NCBI RefSeq assembly: GCF_001113365.1
Contig: NZ_CKYA01000007.1
Coordinates: 1-64,000 of the forward strand
Reading direction: 5' to 3'
DNA from: Streptococcus pneumoniae
Lineage (GTDB): Bacteria > Bacillota > Bacilli > Lactobacillales > Streptococcaceae
DNA: 64,000 nt
Both the position numbers and the translations under genes were made by a program. Shown here piece by piece: positions 34,382 through 43,188 of the stretch (positions are counted from its first letter, which is position 1; every line of letters starts with the position of its first letter). Under the pieces are notes generated by a model, which searched no databases, was not told where the DNA came from, and worked only from the letters and a program-made list of their open reading frames with translations.

Positions 34382-34939
34382 CTACTTCACAGGTATTTCC
34401 TTAATCACGCGCGCAGGATTGCCACCTAACACAACATTATCTCCAAAGGACTTGGTAATCACGGCTCCTGCTCCTGCGACGACATTATTTCCAAGTGTAA
34501 CTCCAGGCAGGACAATGACGCCACCACCAGCCCAGAAATTATCTCCGATTGTGATAGGCTTACCGTACTCAATACCTGAATTTCGCTCATGTGGATCCAG
34601 CGGATGAAGTGGAGTCAGGAACTGACAATTAGGACCAATCATGGCATTGTCTCCAATACGAATCGGACAAACATCCAGCATGGTCAAGTTCCAGTTAGAA
34701 TAAAAATTTTCCCCTAGATGGATATTGACTCCATAATCGACCACCAGACGTGGATTGACATATAGATTTTGCCCAGTCGAACCAAACCAAGCCTTAATGA
34801 TTCCAGCTCCCTTTAAGGGATCTTCTTCTCGGTTAAAGGCAGCCTGTTTTTGGCGAGAAGCCTGAGCCAAGGCCCGCAGTTCTGGATCCGATGGACGGTA
34901 AACCTCTCCTGCTATCATTTTCTGGTATTCACTGGTCAA
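34382..34939 (-). CDS. Maltose/galactoside O-acetyltransferase family protein
   Basis: The protein has the short N-terminal acetyltransferase helix region (YQKMIAGEVYRPSDPELRAL) and then a left-handed beta-helix of hexapeptide repeats (about 60-180; IGDNAMIGPNCQFLTPLHPL). It should acetylate a sugar hydroxyl using acetyl-CoA. The ATG at 34969 has no good ribosome site. The TTG at 34939 follows AAGGAG by nine bases and starts the protein at the usual family position, giving 185 residues, so I chose it. Confidence 0.85.
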   Translation of the reverse strand: MTSEYQKMIAGEVYRPSDPELRALAQASRQKQAAFNREEDPLKGAGIIKAWFGSTGQNLYVNPRLVVDYGVNIHLGENFYSNWNLTMLDVCPIRIGDNAMIGPNCQFLTPLHPLDPHERNSGIEYGKPITIGDNFWAGGGVIVLPGVTLGNNVVAGAGAVITKSFGDNVVLGGNPARVIKEIPVK

Positions 34940-35041
34940 TGCATTCTTCTCCTTATTTCCTACTATCATATCAAAATTTCTACATATCTGACTAGGATAA
35001 GGAGCATTTTATACAATCTATGCTCTGGCCTTTATCACATC

Positions 35042-35896
35042 CTATCTAGCTAAGCGGATACGCGTCACGATTCCGTCTGGGTCTGTCACTTCTAACTGAG
35101 TTGATGTCAGCCATTTGATTGGGGCTTCAACTTCTTGTCCTCTTCCAGCAATCGTTAACAGTTCTTTTTTGCTTGCGACTTCAATGACATAGTAGGCTAA
35201 GCCGGGTAATCCTTGTTCACGTCTGGCTAGCCTTTTTCCTCCCCACTCGTTGACTGCTAAATGATGATGATAATCTCCAGACGCAATCCAACTAGCACTA
35301 GGTAGACTAAATTTATCCTCTAGTCCTAAAACCTTTTGATAAAACTGGCTTGCTACTTTACTATCCCTGACAGAAAGATGGATATGCCCCATGCGCGTAG
35401 TAGAGGCTATCTCAAAAGGTTCTACTTTACGTCCCATCTCATATATTTCTTGAGCAGATAAGGCTTCGGTCACTCCGACAATGCGCCCATCCTCACGAAT
35501 ATCCCAGTCCTCTACAGGCTTATCCCAATAAATTTCAATCCCGTTCCCTTCTAAATCTTCCAGATAGATTGCTTCACTGTAGCCATGATCCGCCCCGCCG
35601 ACTAGCTGAATTTGCAGCTCTGCCATATGCTTAAACAGATTTGCCAAATCCTCACGACTTGGTAAAAGGATAGCTAGGTGATAGAGACCATAGTGATCTT
35701 GCACCTCCTCTAGCCTGTCTGTTTTCAGTAAATGAACCAAAGCCTTTCCACCAGCTCCTAAAATACTTTCAGATTCTGTCTGAGAAAGGATTTCCAAGCC
35801 TAGAATCTGATGATAAAAGGCAGTCTGACTTGCCACATCCTTTACATTTAAAACAGCCTCTGCCAAATAAATCTTACTATTGTATGCGTAGGTCAT
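35042..35896 (-). CDS. Glyoxalase/extradiol-dioxygenase (VOC) superfamily protein
   Basis: The 284-residue protein has two vicinal-oxygen-chelate modules (about 9-125 and 168-280). Each starts with a LAEAVLNVKDVASQTAFYHQ or MGHIHLSVRDSKVASQFYQK-type strand. Candidate metal ligands are His in module 2 (GHIHLS, SGDYHHHLAVN) and Glu in IEIYWD. The layout resembles CatE-like catechol 2,3-dioxygenases of Firmicutes. A real substrate cannot be named. Confidence 0.8.
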   Translation of the reverse strand: MTYAYNSKIYLAEAVLNVKDVASQTAFYHQILGLEILSQTESESILGAGGKALVHLLKTDRLEEVQDHYGLYHLAILLPSREDLANLFKHMAELQIQLVGGADHGYSEAIYLEDLEGNGIEIYWDKPVEDWDIREDGRIVGVTEALSAQEIYEMGRKVEPFEIASTTRMGHIHLSVRDSKVASQFYQKVLGLEDKFSLPSASWIASGDYHHHLAVNEWGGKRLARREQGLPGLAYYVIEVASKKELLTIAGRGQEVEAPIKWLTSTQLEVTDPDGIVTRIRLAR

Positions 35897-36000
35897 CTAT
35901 TTCTCCTTTGTTCTTTCGGTGTAACTTTATTTATTACAACATTATACTCCTTTTTTACTTAGAGTCAAGTAGAACAACTCAAATAGCAGGACAAAACGAT

Positions 36001-36124
36001 GTTGGGCAAAAAGTCGACTTCAGGAGAAAATGAAGTAAATCTCCCCACAATAAAACACATAGTACCAAGGTTTCTCAAGACCTGATACTATGCGTTTGTC
36101 TGATTTCAAAGACTTCTTGCCCAG
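36001..36124. repeat. Dispersed palindromic repeat, copy B (MITE-like)
   Basis: Inverted ends GTTGGGCAAAAAGTC (36001-36015) and its complement GACTTCTTGCCCAGC (about 36110-36124) enclose a hairpin core (CACATAGTACCA with TGATACTATGCG, 36056-36094). The core and internal TTCAGGAGAAAATGAA match copy A at 32646-32860. No coding capacity is present, so it looks like a small non-autonomous element or an IS end remnant. Confidence 0.6.
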
Positions 36125-36136
36125 CCTCGTTTTTGT

Positions 36137-37369
36137 TTATCCTCGTCCGCCAGGGGCTGGACCGCCAGAACCTCCATTCGGACCTCCGCCTCCAGGCATA
36201 GAATTGACAATATCTGTTTGTTTTTCGCCGTTGATGTAAATATCCCCACCTGTATAGGTTGCTGTTCCATCAAAGTCAAAGCCTGATTGTCCTATCAATT
36301 TAATAGTTCCGCCTGTGACCGTGATATTCCCGTTTGAGTCAATTGGGTCTGTGTCCCCTTGACCGACTTCTACAGTTAGATTGCCACCTGTCATGGTAAA
36401 GTAAATGTCGCTTTGCTGGGCATTTTTATTAGCTGCATTGACTCCATCATCTGTCGAGTAGACATTGATATCACCACCATTGATCGTAATGGCTTTCCCT
36501 TCAATTCCTTCTGTGGAATTCTTGACGGTGTAAGTACCACTATCAATCACTAGATTTCCAGAAGCGTGAATACCATCATCGCCTGCTGTGACTGTTATGG
36601 TATTGTTCGCCAAATACATATTTCCAACAGTCATATCGTCATCATTGTCAACTTTGACACCATCTTCCTTGGCATCGATGGTCATGGTCGTACCAGTGAT
36701 GTTAAGTTCATCATTGACATTAAAGGCATCGCCTACCGATGTAATGTTAAAAGTTCCACCTGTGATGTGGAGGGTGTCGTTAGCCTTGATAGCATTGCTT
36801 TTCTTGCCATCTACATTGAGAGTTCCTGAACCATTGATGGTCAAATCAATCTTAGAAAAGAGAGCGGCATTTGCCTTTTCATCACTGTTAGAGCTTGAGT
36901 CAGAGAGACTGTTTGTCGTCCCTTCTGCTAAAGTGAGGTAGACATGATCGGCTGATGTCGCTGAAATAGCCGCATCTGTATTGGTCATACTTGCACCTTT
37001 TAGAACAAGTTTCACATCATCAGACTTATCAGCTGCAATTTTAATTTGCACTCCGTCAGACTGACCAGAAATGACATAGGTACCTGCTTTTGAGATAGTC
37101 ACTGTTGAGCCAGAAACTGTCACACCGTCTCCAGAGACACTTGCAGATGAGCCTGACAATTCAATCTTAGAGGCTGTATTTTCATCATAAGAAGTGTCGT
37201 AGTCCCTTTCTGTAAAGTAAGAAGATTGACTGTTTTTAGCTGAAGTTGTGATAGCAGTGGTATCTGCCGCTGCAGTTGTACTTGACTTGGTCGTTGACTG
37301 CCCACAAGCTGTCATCAAGGTCAAAGCTGTTAAACTGGTTAAGATTAGAGTCCATTTTTTTGATTTCAT
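36137..37369 (-). CDS. Carbohydrate-binding domain lipoprotein (Cthe_2159/DUF4353 type)
   Basis: The 410-residue protein has a lipoprotein signal with lipobox LMTAC (Cys22). A Ser/Thr-rich spacer is followed by a long region of short beta-strand repeats rich in Asn, Asp, Gly and Thr (about 65-385; for example TINGSGTLNVDGKKSNAIKA and VTAGDDGIHASGNLVID). This is the right-handed parallel beta-helix pattern of the Cthe_2159 polysaccharide-binding family. It ends in a Gly/Pro-rich tail. It is divergent from the VTC/DUF4956 pair at 37599-39051, a set often found together, so a shared role at the surface polymer is plausible. Confidence 0.82.
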   Translation of the reverse strand: MKSKKWTLILTSLTALTLMTACGQSTTKSSTTAAADTTAITTSAKNSQSSYFTERDYDTSYDENTASKIELSGSSASVSGDGVTVSGSTVTISKAGTYVISGQSDGVQIKIAADKSDDVKLVLKGASMTNTDAAISATSADHVYLTLAEGTTNSLSDSSSNSDEKANAALFSKIDLTINGSGTLNVDGKKSNAIKANDTLHITGGTFNITSVGDAFNVNDELNITGTTMTIDAKEDGVKVDNDDDMTVGNMYLANNTITVTAGDDGIHASGNLVIDSGTYTVKNSTEGIEGKAITINGGDINVYSTDDGVNAANKNAQQSDIYFTMTGGNLTVEVGQGDTDPIDSNGNITVTGGTIKLIGQSGFDFDGTATYTGGDIYINGEKQTDIVNSMPGGGGPNGGSGGPAPGGRG

Positions 37370-37598
37370 ACCTTTTTCCTCGCCTTCATTTAGCTTGAGC
37401 TTAGTTTACAGGGGAATTCTGAAAAAAATCTGAACTTTTTCTGAAAGTTTTCTTAAATTCAGTTTCAGTTAAGTTATCTTTAACAAAAGTTTTAGGAAAA
37501 TTCCATAGACTAATTACAAGCAAGTTCAACTTGCCCAGACACACCTATCTGCTAATAAGATAGAGTGCTGAAACAGTTTGATAAAGGAGACAGGATTT

Positions 37599-38375
37599 AT
37601 GAAACCAATTGAAACAAGCTTTAAACGAATTGAAACCAAATATGTCGTTGCCAAGGCTGACTTGGCTGATTTAATAGAAGACTTAAAAACATACCTCGTC
37701 TAGGATGATTATCCAACTTCGACCATTTCTAATATCTACTTTGATACAGAGAAATTTGATATGATTCAGGATGATAGCCAAGGTACTAAGCGCAAAGAAA
37801 AGATTCGGATGCGAACCTATCTCAGTCACGTCCAACCTGATAGTCAGGTATTTTTAGAAATCAAATCTAAGGACAGAGCTGGTGTCGGACGAAAATATCG
37901 TCTCTTGTCGACTCCCCAGTCTATCACCCAGTTTATGACCAAAGGACAGCTGGATAGCAGCATCAAGAACCAAATGATGATTGAAAAAATCCAGCAACTC
38001 CAAGAGGAATATCAACAAGCCATCATCCCTCGTATGTATATCTACTACGATCGCTTTTCTCTCAAGGAAAAGAAAGAAATTAGCGGATTTCCCTACAATA
38101 AAATTCGTGTCACCATTGACCAAAATCTAACCTATCGTGATGATAATGTCAGTTTATTTTCAGGAAAGGACGGTTTCCCTCTACTAAACGAGGACATTGT
38201 CATCATGGAAATTAAAGCTCCAGGTAGAAAACCCCAATGGCTACAAGATATTCTCGACCAATATGGACTGGTAGAGCAGAAATTTTCAAAATACAGCTGC
38301 GCCTACCACAAGTCTCAGGGGCTAGACTATAGCCCACGACCAAGCACAGAAAGTGTAGGTACTACTTATGTCTAA
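37599..38375 (+). pseudogene. VTC-domain polyphosphate-polymerase-like gene, broken by an amber codon
   Basis: After AAAGGAG the frame starts ATGAAACCAATTGAAACAAG and encodes ETSFKRIETKYVVAKADLAD, the VTC N-terminal strand with basic residues. It then meets an in-frame TAG at 37701-37703 (codon 35). The rest continues in the same frame to 38375, including KEKIRMRTYL, FLEIKSKDRAGVGRKYRLLS and IVIMEIKAPG. A single substitution would restore a protein of 258 residues. Re-initiation at 37761 would lack the N-terminal basic strands needed by the tunnel fold, so the product is probably inactive. The stop overlaps the next start by eight bases. Confidence 0.85.
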
Positions 38376-39051
38376 TCTTTTCAACTCTATCTTCAACGAT
38401 ACAACTGCCACTGCAGACCCTATCCAGCTCTTTCTAGCTCTCTTTGTCAGCCTGATTTTAGGTTTGGCTCTGACCTGGGCCTACAAACACCGTACCCTCT
38501 ATACGCGGGAATTTGCGGTTAGTTTGACCCTACTCCCCTGCTTGATGACCTTGGTCATCTTTCTGGTAAATGGCAGCTTAGGAACCTCTATCGCTGTTGC
38601 AGGAACCTTTAGCCTCATTCGTTTCCGTTCAGCCACCAGTGGCTCACGGGAGCTAATTGCTATCTTTCTTGCCATGATTATCGGGCTGGCGTCAGGGACA
38701 GGCTACCTAGCCTTAGCTGTTCTCTTCACCGTCTTTATCTTAGCGGTATGGCTTCTTTTGGAAAAACAACAAAGCAAGAATAACCACCAACGTCGCAGAC
38801 TATTAACCATCACAATTACCAACCAAGAAAAGCAACTTCAAACTATCCAATCTGGGCTATCACAATTCTGTACCGAGTTAGACCTCATCTCCATTGATAC
38901 CAGCAATGATGGAGAACAGGTCACCACTGTCTATGAAGTGGATTTCAAGGCTCAAACCGATGATTTCCAAATCATCCATTACCTCACTAAAGAACAAGAT
39001 ACTTACCAGGTTTCCCTGACCAAAAATGCCAAGAAGAGAAAGAATTTGTAA
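38368..39051 (+). CDS. DUF4956 membrane protein
   Basis: The 227-residue protein has four hydrophobic helices (about 18-38, 49-70, 76-92 and 100-130), with the conserved cytoplasmic stretch LIRFRSATSGSRELIAIFLA between them. A soluble C-terminal domain follows. DUF4956 genes typically sit beside VTC-domain genes, as here, where the start overlaps the VTC gene by eight bases. The function is unknown, and membrane export or support of the VTC product is only a guess. It remains intact although its partner is broken. Confidence 0.85.
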   Translation: MSNLFNSIFNDTTATADPIQLFLALFVSLILGLALTWAYKHRTLYTREFAVSLTLLPCLMTLVIFLVNGSLGTSIAVAGTFSLIRFRSATSGSRELIAIFLAMIIGLASGTGYLALAVLFTVFILAVWLLLEKQQSKNNHQRRRLLTITITNQEKQLQTIQSGLSQFCTELDLISIDTSNDGEQVTTVYEVDFKAQTDDFQIIHYLTKEQDTYQVSLTKNAKKRKNL

Positions 39052-39109
39052 TTTTCAAATCAAATAGCAAACTAAGAGTCTCTTGAGTGCCGCCATTCTT
39101 TACCAATCA

Positions 39110-39166
39110 AAAAAACTCCGTAGTCTCTAGCGCCATAAATCCGGCTAGAGATTACAGAGTTTTTTT
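39110..39166. terminator. Strong bidirectional terminator between the DUF4956 gene and pspA
   Basis: AAAAACTC plus GTAGTCTCTAGC pairs with GCTAGAGATTAC plus GAGTTTTTTT. It can stop transcription of both convergent genes. Confidence 0.9.
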
Positions 39167-39275
39167 AATCTAAACTTCCTACAAGGGTATAGTATCTACT
39201 GAAAGGATATGGTATTTGTAGGGAATACTTTAAAGAGTTCTTACAGGAAGTCAGTATTAACTAGTTATATTAGGT

Positions 39276-41384
39276 TTAGTTTACCCATTCACCATTGGCA
39301 TTGACTCTATAGCCATCTACAGTTGTGTTGACTGCAAGGGCACCTGAGCCATTGACATAGTACCATTTGTCTGATACTTTGAACCATTGGCTTGCTTTCA
39401 TAGCTCCTGATGCTTCAAGATAGTACCAGGTATCTCCATCTTTAAGCCAACCTGTTGCCATTGAACCATTAGCGTTGAGGTAGTACCATAAACCGTTGAC
39501 TTTAGCCCAACCTGTTGCCATAGCGCCATTAGCGTTTAGGTAGTACCATGAACCATTGTACTGTAGCCATCCTGTTGCCATAGCGCCATTGCTGTTTAGG
39601 TAGTACCATGAACCATTGTACTGTAGCCAACCTGTTACCATAGCACCATTAGCGTTTAGGTAGTACCATGAACCGTTGTCTTGTAGCCAACCTGTCGCCA
39701 TTGAACCATCAGTATTGTAGAAGTACCACATACCATTTTCTTGTTTCCAACCTGTTTTTGGAGTGGCTGGTTTTACTACAGAATATGAGCTGTATGATGG
39801 AACATATGATGAGTATGAAGGGACATATGTCGGATTAGATGGTCTTGCAGGAACAGAAGGTTGTGCTGGAGTTTCAGTTTTTGGCGGTTGCTGTTGAGTC
39901 AAGCGGTTATATGCTTCTTCTGATTTACGAGCATAGTCTTCTTCAGCTTGTTGATCATCTGTTTTCTCTGGTTGAGGAGCTGGAGCTGGTTGTGCTGGAG
40001 TGTCTCCAGCTGGTTTTGGAGCTGGGGCTGGAGTTTCTTCAGCTGGTTTTTCTTTTGCTTTTTCTTCTTTAACCTCTTCAAGAGCTTTATTATACAAGTC
40101 TATCAATTCATTTAAAATTGACACCTCTTGCTCTAAACTCCTACCAGCCTCTTGAAAATCAGAATTTGCTTTCATTTCAGCTTGAGATAACTTTTCAACA
40201 GCAGCCTTAGCTCCCTCAATGATAGCGGGATCTGCATTAGCTTCTTCAGTAGCTTTCAGAGTCTCCTTCGCTTTTTCAAGAGCAGCTTTTACTGCTACAG
40301 CAATTTGTTGTTTATTTGCTGTCTCTTTATTTAAAGCATCAACTTCCTTTTGTTGTTTAGCTACAGCATCACCTAAATCATCAGCACGATCTTGCGCTTT
40401 TTCTGATGCTGGACGTGCAGCATCATTTTCTTCCCCTTTTTTAATTCCATCTTGAATATCTTTAGGTAAGTCTGTTAGAGATTTACCATCTTGCCTTGTG
40501 CTATTAGGGAGATTATCTTTCTTTTCGTCTTCTTCTGTTAATACAGGCGCTTCAGCAGCTTTATTAACATCAGCTAGAAGATCAGTAGCTGATAACTCGC
40601 CATTCTCAATAGCCTTTAAAACATATTCTTTCCCGATAGCTTCTTTTGCTTTTTCAATAGCTTTAGGCTTATCTTCAGGCTTGATTTTATCACTATTATT
40701 GATTTCCGCTATAGTAGCTTCTTCTACTTTATTCAAAAAGTTTTTTAATTCTTCTTTGGCTTCGGCTTCTTTCTTCTCTGCCTCTACTTTTTTCTTCGCT
40801 ACTTCTTCTTCTTGAGCTGCCTCATCAGATTTTTTCTTAGCTACTTCTTCTGCTTTTTTAGCTTCTTCTGCTTTTTCCTTAGTTTTAGCCAACGCCTCTG
40901 GCTCAGGAATTACGATTGCTTGAACTTTATTAAATTCATTTTGCAACTCCTGTTCTTTTTTCTTAGCTTGCTCTATTTTAGAGTCGACCTCTTTTAATTT
41001 TTGCTGATATTCAGCGTTAGATGTATATTTACTACGTTGACGTTGAACTTCTTGGTACTCTTTATATGCATTTTGAACAACAAGCGCCGCATCATTCAAT
41101 TTTTGAGATACTTCTGCTGCTTTTCGAGCTTTCTCTACAGTTTCCTCCTGACCCTCATCATATTTCTTCTGAGCTTCTTCTGCTTTCTTTTTAGCGTCTT
41201 CGTAATCTTTCTTAGCAGCTTCAGATTTTGCTTTTGCTTCCTCATATTTCTTCTCTGATGAAGATTTCTCAACAGCTTGTGGAGCGTCTTCTGCTCTTAC
41301 AAAAGTAGGCTGAGACGCAACAAAACCAGCCCCTAAGATAGCGACACTGGCTAGACTTGTTAAAATCATTTTTTTCTTATTCAT
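39276..41384 (-). CDS. pspA: Pneumococcal surface protein A-type choline-binding protein
   Basis: The 702-residue protein has the PspA signal peptide (MNKKKMILTSLASVAILGAG; cleavage near 31) and a long coiled coil (about 38-445). The proline-rich region (446-515) contains a non-proline block (DDQQAEEDYARKSEEAYNRL, starting about 475). A Tyr/Ser-rich linker follows (about 519-535), then a choline-binding domain of eight or so 20-residue GW repeats (541-702). In pneumococcus PspA binds lactoferrin and limits complement deposition. The linker YVPSYSSYVPSYSSY is unlike the usual alternation of Pro and Ala. The start has AGAGG upstream and a promoter about 45 bases away. Confidence 0.93.
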   Translation of the reverse strand: MNKKKMILTSLASVAILGAGFVASQPTFVRAEDAPQAVEKSSSEKKYEEAKAKSEAAKKDYEDAKKKAEEAQKKYDEGQEETVEKARKAAEVSQKLNDAALVVQNAYKEYQEVQRQRSKYTSNAEYQQKLKEVDSKIEQAKKKEQELQNEFNKVQAIVIPEPEALAKTKEKAEEAKKAEEVAKKKSDEAAQEEEVAKKKVEAEKKEAEAKEELKNFLNKVEEATIAEINNSDKIKPEDKPKAIEKAKEAIGKEYVLKAIENGELSATDLLADVNKAAEAPVLTEEDEKKDNLPNSTRQDGKSLTDLPKDIQDGIKKGEENDAARPASEKAQDRADDLGDAVAKQQKEVDALNKETANKQQIAVAVKAALEKAKETLKATEEANADPAIIEGAKAAVEKLSQAEMKANSDFQEAGRSLEQEVSILNELIDLYNKALEEVKEEKAKEKPAEETPAPAPKPAGDTPAQPAPAPQPEKTDDQQAEEDYARKSEEAYNRLTQQQPPKTETPAQPSVPARPSNPTYVPSYSSYVPSYSSYSVVKPATPKTGWKQENGMWYFYNTDGSMATGWLQDNGSWYYLNANGAMVTGWLQYNGSWYYLNSNGAMATGWLQYNGSWYYLNANGAMATGWAKVNGLWYYLNANGSMATGWLKDGDTWYYLEASGAMKASQWFKVSDKWYYVNGSGALAVNTTVDGYRVNANGEWVN

Positions 41385-41432
41385 CTAAATTTACCTCTTT
41401 TCTGATAATCATTTTCAGACTATACTATATTA

Positions 41433-41461
41433 AGTATACCCCCCCCGTAAATACTTGTCAA
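41433..41461 (-). promoter_or_regulatory. pspA promoter with a G8 tract in the spacer
   Basis: On the minus strand TTGACA (41461-41456), a 17-base spacer and TATACT (41438-41433) make a near-consensus promoter. The last eight spacer bases (41446-41439) are all G. Slippage in this run would change the spacer length. Upstream to 41770 I see no gene. Confidence 0.8.
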
Positions 41462-41773
41462 GTGTTTTATATTACAATTGTGTTACATTTTCGTTCGGAA
41501 TTTTATTTGTTTTATCAAAGTTTTTATGAAAATCGTTTTGAAAACTTTTGTATTTCTTTACATTCTCTCCCTTAGAGTTTCTCTTTTATACTCACTTGAC
41601 TTCAAAGACAAGGTGTGTATTTGCTTTTCGATTGCAGATAAAACTCACATTTCCATATATCAAAAGGTTGATTTCTGAATTAGGGATAGTCTAGCGATAA
41701 CTGTGGTATATTTGCGATAGATGGTGACTCGCCCTTGTTTTCAGCTAGTAGCAACTGACTCGAGACACTCCAA

Positions 41774-41808
41774 AAAAGAGGTCAATGTCTGCCATCAACC
41801 TCTTTCTT
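41774..41808 (-). terminator. Terminator of the CAP-domain choline-binding protein gene
   Basis: On the minus strand AAAGAGGT pairs with ACCTCTTT, followed by TTT, about 60 bases after the stop codon. Confidence 0.75.
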
Positions 41809-41867
41809 ATCGTTCATTCTTGTTGCTAGTGAGATGAATAATTTACCTATGACTTGCTATTTTCAGC

Positions 41868-43055
41868 CTAGCTTACCCATTCACCATTTCCATTTACTTT
41901 ATAACCGTCTGGTGTTGTTGTGCTGACTGCCAGAGCTCCTGAACCGTAGGCATAGTACCAGTGTTGACCTACTTTAAACCAACCTGTCTTCATGATCCCT
42001 TCTTCATCAAGGTAATACCAGGTACCATTTTCCTTGTACCAGCCTGTTTTCATAGCTCCTGAGCCATCAAAGTAGAACCATCTGCTACCATCTGTTCCCC
42101 AGCCTGTAAACATAGCGCCTGAGTTACTTAGATAATACACCGATCCATCAACTTCTACAAATCCAGTCTGCATGACACCTAGGTCATTCAAGTAGTACCA
42201 TTTACCACCTGTTTTCAACCAGCCTGTCTTCACATCACCAGACTCATAAAAATACCACTTACCATCAGACTGCACCCAGCCAGACTGATCAGACGTAGAT
42301 TTTCTGAAATCTTTCAGCGGTGTTTCTACAACTATAGCTTTACTTTTAACTGTTGAAAGGTTTGAGGCAGTCACTTCTGTGTACTGAACAGCAGAACCAT
42401 ATCCACCAGCCAATTCCTCTGAAGAAGTCGTAGTTCCTAGAGCCAGAGCAACCGTTGCTGCCTTCTGAGGATTAGCTGCATTTTTAAAAGCAGCAAGACC
42501 CACATGGGTAAATTTAGGGTTAATCAAGTTCTCATAATAAGACGAAAATTCTTTTGATGTTTTATCTTTCTTTTTCGCCACATAGTTCGCCTTTTCAGCA
42601 TGCCAATTTTCAATGGCTTTTAGAAATCCCTCAGGATTCAAATCTAAAGCTTCTCCACTTAGGCTATTACCAGATGGAAAGGCAGTCCAGTTGTTTTTAC
42701 TGGAAAGACGTTCAGCCTTCAGCGCAACGGATACCTCAGCAGCACGTACAAAAGCCGTTTTCTCATGGTCAACTGACCATTTTACAGGGACATACTTATC
42801 TACCAAACCTTCGTCAGCTGCTTCTTTACGAATTTTATTGATAGCATCTAAAATAGATTGTTGATGAGGAGGCAAAAATTCTCCTTTGATTCCAACCAAA
42901 ACATTGCCACTAGAAGGTTTTAGCACCTCTGAGGTCAATACATTACCATCAGCAGATTGCGTTGCAACCAGTCTGTCATTGGCAAAAACATCATTTGTCA
43001 AAACTGCTCCTGCCAAGGTCAAGGCCAAGGCACTAGCAAATACAATTTTCTTCAT
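41868..43055 (-). CDS. CAP/SCP-domain choline-binding protein
   Basis: The 395-residue protein has a signal peptide (about 1-25; MKKIVFASALALTLAGAVLT). A CAP (SCP/PR-1) domain follows (about 63-205; ILDAINKIRKEAADEGLVDK, then KFTHVGLAAFK and VALALG). A choline-binding domain of about seven repeats closes the protein (258-395; TGWLKTGGKWYYLNDLGVMQ). It should sit on teichoic-acid choline. CAP domains occur in many secreted proteins and their bacterial role is mostly unknown. The C-terminal module resembles that of PspA, 500 bases downstream, so exchange of repeats is possible. Confidence 0.88.
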   Translation of the reverse strand: MKKIVFASALALTLAGAVLTNDVFANDRLVATQSADGNVLTSEVLKPSSGNVLVGIKGEFLPPHQQSILDAINKIRKEAADEGLVDKYVPVKWSVDHEKTAFVRAAEVSVALKAERLSSKNNWTAFPSGNSLSGEALDLNPEGFLKAIENWHAEKANYVAKKKDKTSKEFSSYYENLINPKFTHVGLAAFKNAANPQKAATVALALGTTTSSEELAGGYGSAVQYTEVTASNLSTVKSKAIVVETPLKDFRKSTSDQSGWVQSDGKWYFYESGDVKTGWLKTGGKWYYLNDLGVMQTGFVEVDGSVYYLSNSGAMFTGWGTDGSRWFYFDGSGAMKTGWYKENGTWYYLDEEGIMKTGWFKVGQHWYYAYGSGALAVSTTTPDGYKVNGNGEWVS

Positions 43056-43188
43056 TTCTTTCTTACTCCTTATTGTAGTTTGAATATTATCTTAACAGAT
43101 ACCTTTCAACGTTTAATTATATCATATTTTCCTACTATTTGTCTTTGCTTACCTATTCCTAAATCCCAAAAGTAGGCGCAATGATTCT

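Noticed and set aside
40498..41258. Several plus-strand ORFs rich in Ser, Phe and Leu
   Set aside because: They are the complement of the Lys/Glu/Ala-rich PspA coiled coil.
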